A model generated the notes under the pieces. The model saw only the letters and a program-made list of their open reading frames with translations, was not told where the DNA came from and searched no databases. A stretch of DNA of 8,621 nucleotides. Origin: Streptosporangiaceae bacterium. GTDB taxonomy: Bacteria; Actinomycetota; Actinomycetes; Streptosporangiales; Streptosporangiaceae. Shown piece by piece: positions 6,524 through 8,621 of this stretch. The stretch is taken from positions 1-8,621 of the forward strand of contig JASHXW010000100.1 in the NCBI GenBank assembly GCA_030043395.1, in the 5' to 3' direction. Each line of letters starts with the position of its first letter. The stretch's first letter is position 1. The position numbers and the translations under genes are program-made.

Positions 6524-7003
6524 ATGCGGGTGCCAGCGGACCGGGGTGCCCTGACCCTCAGCTACGTGATCGTCATGCCTGTCTTCCTGCTGAGCCTCAT
6601 GGTGATCGTCCAGGCCGCCGTGTGGTACATGGCGCGGGAGACGGCTCTCGCGGCCGCCCGGCAGGGCGCAGACGTGGCCCGCACTGCCGACCGGCCGCAC
6701 AGTGCGGGTGTCCGGGCCGCCGTGGCCTTCGCCAGATCGGCAGCTCCGGGCTTCCTGATCGCACCCTCGGCCTCGGCTGTCGGCAGCACAACGGCGACGA
6801 TCCGGATCAGGGTTACCGGCAAGGTTCCCGCCCTGGTTCCCGGAATGGCCGTCAGCGTCAGCGAGGTCGTCACTGCTCCGGTCGAGCGCTTCATCGCGCT
6901 TGCCGCGGATGAGGGCGGTCTTCCGCCGCCGGCCGATTATCCGCGGCGGTCGGCTTGCCTCGCCCGGCTGGCGGTCCGCCTCCTCGGTGATACCCGTGGC
7001 TGA
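6524..7003 (+). CDS. TadE-like pseudopilin, Ser at +5
   Basis: This 159-aa single-pass protein has a short N-terminus, MRVPADRG, followed at once by a hydrophobic helix (about residues 9-34) and an extracytoplasmic region of mixed strands and helices. This is the TadE/TadG layout of minor pilins or assembly factors. The candidate processing site is after Gly8, but the +5 position is Ser13 instead of Glu, so cleavage or assembly in the standard way is uncertain. The C-terminal ~35 residues are Pro/Arg-rich. I chose ATG 6524, one base after the flp stop, because it gives the compact leader. The in-frame ATG at 6485 would overlap flp by 38 nt and add 13 residues. A 16-nt gap separates it from the next gene. 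Confidence 0.8.
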   Translation: MRVPADRGALTLSYVIVMPVFLLSLMVIVQAAVWYMARETALAAARQGADVARTADRPHSAGVRAAVAFARSAAPGFLIAPSASAVGSTTATIRIRVTGKVPALVPGMAVSVSEVVTAPVERFIALAADEGGLPPPADYPRRSACLARLAVRLLGDTRG

Positions 7004-7004
7004 G

Positions 7005-7010
7005 AAGGAA
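7005..7010 (+). promoter_or_regulatory. Ribosome binding site for the second TadE-like gene
   Basis: AAGGAA lies 9 nt before ATG 7020. It supports that start over GTG 6996 and over the ATG at 6900, which would lie deep inside the preceding gene. Confidence 0.5.
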
Positions 7011-7019
7011 CGTGCGCGA

Positions 7020-7448
7020 ATGGCCGATGAGACGCAGGCTGGCAATGCCGCGCTCGAGCTGATCATCCTCGCGCCCGTAATCATGTTCCTCATCGCGCTG
7101 GTGATCGCGGCAGGCCGGACGTCGGTAGCACAGGGTGCGGTCGACGCCGCGGCACGCGATGCGGCCCGGCAGGCGTCCCTGGCGTTGAGCGCGGGCTCGG
7201 CTCGCCAGGAAGCGCTCATGAGCGCTCGGGCAGCGCTGCGCGCCGACGACCTGCAGTGCCAGCCGGTCGTTACTCTCGACCTAGGTGGCTTCTCGGCCCC
7301 GGTCGGGCAGCCCGCGGAGGTGAGCGCGAGCGTTAGCTGCACGGTGCGCTTGTCCGACCTTCTCATGCCCGGAATCCCGGGATCGCGTAACCTGCGCGCG
7401 GTCTTCGCCTCGCCACTCGATCCCTATCGTGAGCGGACGCCAGCATGA
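7020..7448 (+). CDS. TadE-like minor pseudopilin with intact Glu+5
   Basis: This 142-aa single-pass protein starts MADETQAG, with a likely prepilin peptidase site after Gly8. The mature start NAALEL has Glu13 at +5, so it matches the pilin rule. The hydrophobic helix spans about residues 14-32. The helix after it is rich in Ala and Arg (Ala-Ala-Arg-Asp-Ala-Ala-Arg-Gln-Ala), a recurring TadE/TadG feature. Two cysteines in the extracytoplasmic part could form a disulfide between strands. In known Tad systems TadE and TadF are minor pseudopilins needed for pilus formation; the same role is inferred here. The next gene begins within its stop codon (ATGA). Confidence 0.83.
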   Translation: MADETQAGNAALELIILAPVIMFLIALVIAAGRTSVAQGAVDAAARDAARQASLALSAGSARQEALMSARAALRADDLQCQPVVTLDLGGFSAPVGQPAEVSASVSCTVRLSDLLMPGIPGSRNLRAVFASPLDPYRERTPA

Positions 7449-7942
7449 CCAGGGCTTCGCAACGACGTCATTGCCGCGTCGGACGACATGGCCGTGCTAC
7501 CTGGAGTAGCCGCGACGTCCGCCCTTGCCTAGGGAGCGATCGAGGATCGCTCACCCTGATGCTTGCCGCGCTGATGGTCGCGCTCCTGGCGCTCGCTGGC
7601 CTCGTAATCGATGGCGGCCGCAAGCTCGACGAGAACGCGGTCGCGTCGTCAATCGCTCAGGAGGCCGCCCGCGCCGGGGCCGGCCAGGTGGACAAGTCTG
7701 TCGCTTACCGGTCCGGCACCTTCCGGGTCGACCCGAATCAGGCAGTGGCCGCCGCACGCGATTATCTGGCGGAAGCGGGCTACGACGGGTCGGTCGGCAT
7801 GGTCGGAACGAACCAGATCCGGGTAACCGTCACGATCACCGAACCGACCACCGTGCTCTCCATCGTGGGTGTCGACTCGATGAGCGCTACCGCCACCGCT
7901 ATCGCATCCTTGGTGACCGGCGTGACCGGTCCAGGGTCATGA
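7445..7942 (+). CDS. TadG-like (Tad-domain) membrane protein
   Basis: This 165-aa protein has a long, basic cytoplasmic N-terminus (residues 1-33), then Arg-Gly-Ser-Leu-Thr-Leu at 33-38 and a hydrophobic helix to about 55 that ends in Val-Ile-Asp-Gly-Gly-Arg. That helix ending, followed by an Ala-rich segment (Glu-Ala-Ala-Arg-Ala-Gly), is characteristic of the N-terminal Tad domain of TadG-type proteins. It is far shorter than Gram-negative TadG, which carries a large C-terminal domain; here only ~110 extracytoplasmic residues follow. Position +5 after Gly34 is Met, so pilin-type processing is not expected. The start is fixed by the ATGA overlap with the gene before, and the end overlaps the next gene the same way. 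Confidence 0.78.
   Translation: MTRASQRRHCRVGRHGRATWSSRDVRPCLGSDRGSLTLMLAALMVALLALAGLVIDGGRKLDENAVASSIAQEAARAGAGQVDKSVAYRSGTFRVDPNQAVAAARDYLAEAGYDGSVGMVGTNQIRVTVTITEPTTVLSIVGVDSMSATATAIASLVTGVTGPGS
7534..7552 (+). other. 8-bp perfect inverted repeat inside the TadG-like gene
   Basis: GAGCGATC (7534-7541) and GATCGCTC (7545-7552) flank a 3-nt loop. It encodes the Ser-Asp-Arg-Gly-Ser-Leu junction between the cytoplasmic tail and the membrane helix. A tight RNA hairpin here might slow translation at the helix boundary, or it may be chance in GC-rich coding DNA. Confidence 0.35.
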
Positions 7943-8621
7943 GCGCCAGCCGAGTCCGGGACGTCCTGGCCGGGCTAGTGGCACTGGTTACCCTGGTTGC
8001 GCTGACGTCCGGCCTGCCGTTGGCCCTCATGCAACTGGGCGGATCACCGATTCCGCGGAGATGGCCGTCCTGGCACCAGGGCCTGTCCGCCCTCATGCGC
8101 CCCGATAACGGCGCCATGTTCGTGAGCGCGGTTCGGTACATCTCCTGGCTGGCGTGGCTGGCCTTCACCCTTGCAGTCCTTGCCGAGGCACAGGCGCATG
8201 TTCGCGGACGCCCGCCACCACGGCTCCACCTGGCGGGGTTACAAAGCGCAGCAGGCCGCCTGATCGCCGTCGCATCGCTGAGCTTCGCGGCCCCGGCCAT
8301 TGCGCCTCTGGTCGCGTCGCCTGCCTTGGCCGCCACCGCAGGAACGGGAACGGTGCCTCCGTTAGGGAGTCTGCTGGCTGCGAGGACTCTGCCGGAGGCG
8401 CAGCACCATCACGCCCGCGAGCTAACGTCACGCAGTGCTGGGATCGCGGTGCCAGAGCGCATCATCGTCGTCCGGCCGGGAGAGTGCCTGTGGACCATCG
8501 CAGAGCGGTACTTGGGTTCAGGTGATCGCTATCCGGAGATTGTCAGGCTCAACCGCGGCCGGGAGGTGGGCGACGGCGCGGTTTTCACCAATGCAAGTGT
8601 CATCATGCCTGGCTGGCACCT
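7939..8621 (+). CDS. Membrane protein with LysM domain, 3' end beyond window
   Basis: This open frame starts at ATG 7939 (ATGA overlap with the TadG-like gene) and runs off the window after 227 complete codons without a stop. It has a membrane helix at about residues 9-31, a loop, a second helix at about 62-82, and a basic Pro/Arg stretch. A third hydrophobic segment at about 108-132 ends in Ala-Leu-Ala-Ala. A LysM domain starts near 175 (Val-Arg-Pro-Gly-Glu-Cys-Leu-Trp-Thr-Ile-Ala-Glu-Arg-Tyr) and reaches the window edge. LysM binds peptidoglycan, so the protein probably ties the assembly site to the cell wall. From memory, actinobacterial Tad loci often end in a large protein with this N-terminal layout followed by a bacterial transcriptional activator (BTAD) domain. 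Whether this one has it cannot be seen. TTA codons lie at 8239 and 8362. Confidence 0.82.
   Translation, partial: MSASRVRDVLAGLVALVTLVALTSGLPLALMQLGGSPIPRRWPSWHQGLSALMRPDNGAMFVSAVRYISWLAWLAFTLAVLAEAQAHVRGRPPPRLHLAGLQSAAGRLIAVASLSFAAPAIAPLVASPALAATAGTGTVPPLGSLLAARTLPEAQHHHARELTSRSAGIAVPERIIVVRPGECLWTIAERYLGSGDRYPEIVRLNRGREVGDGAVFTNASVIMPGWH

Noticed and set aside
6900..7019. Upstream extension of the second TadE-like gene to ATG 6900
   Set aside because: It would overlap the first TadE-like gene by about 100 nt and bury the Gly-site leader behind 40 basic residues. ATG 7020 has its own ribosome site.
6491..7366. Reverse-strand open frame of 291 codons
   Set aside because: It is antisense to the two TadE-like genes, which have clear membrane helices and, in one case, a pilin-type site. 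The reverse translation has no domain or sensible start context.
1..8621. CRISPR arrays, tRNA or rRNA genes, insertion sequences, attachment sites
   Set aside because: I read both strands for regularly spaced repeats, cloverleaf-like arms, transposase motifs and flanking direct repeats and found none. The only tandem repeats are the two in-frame ones reported.

Overview
The window is a high-GC, densely coding stretch from an actinomycete (Actinomycetota). The evidence is the strong G/C bias at third codon positions, GTG starts, ATGA/GTGA stop-start overlaps, and protein families typical of that phylum. Everything I can support as a gene lies on the + strand. Apart from the first ~128 bases and three very short gaps, all of the window is coding.

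Layout. Positions 1-128 are a leader with several inverted repeats and no gene I can identify. Two exported proteins follow: a lipoprotein (129-794) and a secreted six-cysteine protein (782-1633). Next comes a Tad/Flp-type (type IVb) pilus assembly block: a CpaB/RcpC-like SAF-domain membrane protein (1630-2352), a CpaE/TadZ-like P-loop protein with a degenerate Walker A (2352-3134), the CpaF/TadA secretion ATPase (3131-4570), and the inner-membrane platform proteins TadB-like (4567-5439) and TadC-like (5436-6299). A 28-nt gap with the best Shine-Dalgarno sequence in the window precedes a 64-aa Flp-type prepilin (6328-6522). Three small single-pass TadE/TadG-like pseudopilin candidates follow (6524-7003, 7020-7448, 7445-7942). 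The last gene is a membrane protein with a LysM domain (7939 to beyond the window end). It is cut by the window edge and may be the N-terminal part of a large LysM/BTAD-type regulator.

How they work together. TadA hydrolyses ATP to drive assembly through the TadB/TadC platform. The Flp prepilin is cleaved by a prepilin peptidase that is not in this window and is then polymerised. The TadE/G-like proteins are probable minor pilins or assembly factors. The SAF protein and CpaE-like protein are expected accessory or localisation factors. No secretin and no TadD are present, as expected for a monoderm. The overlaps and 1-28 nt gaps suggest one transcript from the lipoprotein gene to the LysM gene.

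I do not see an entirely unknown system. The parts most worth a second look are the two upstream exported proteins, the nucleotide-site loss in the CpaE-like protein, the loss of the +5 glutamate in two pseudopilin-like proteins, the in-frame tandem repeats at two N-termini, and the overlapping hairpins in the leader.
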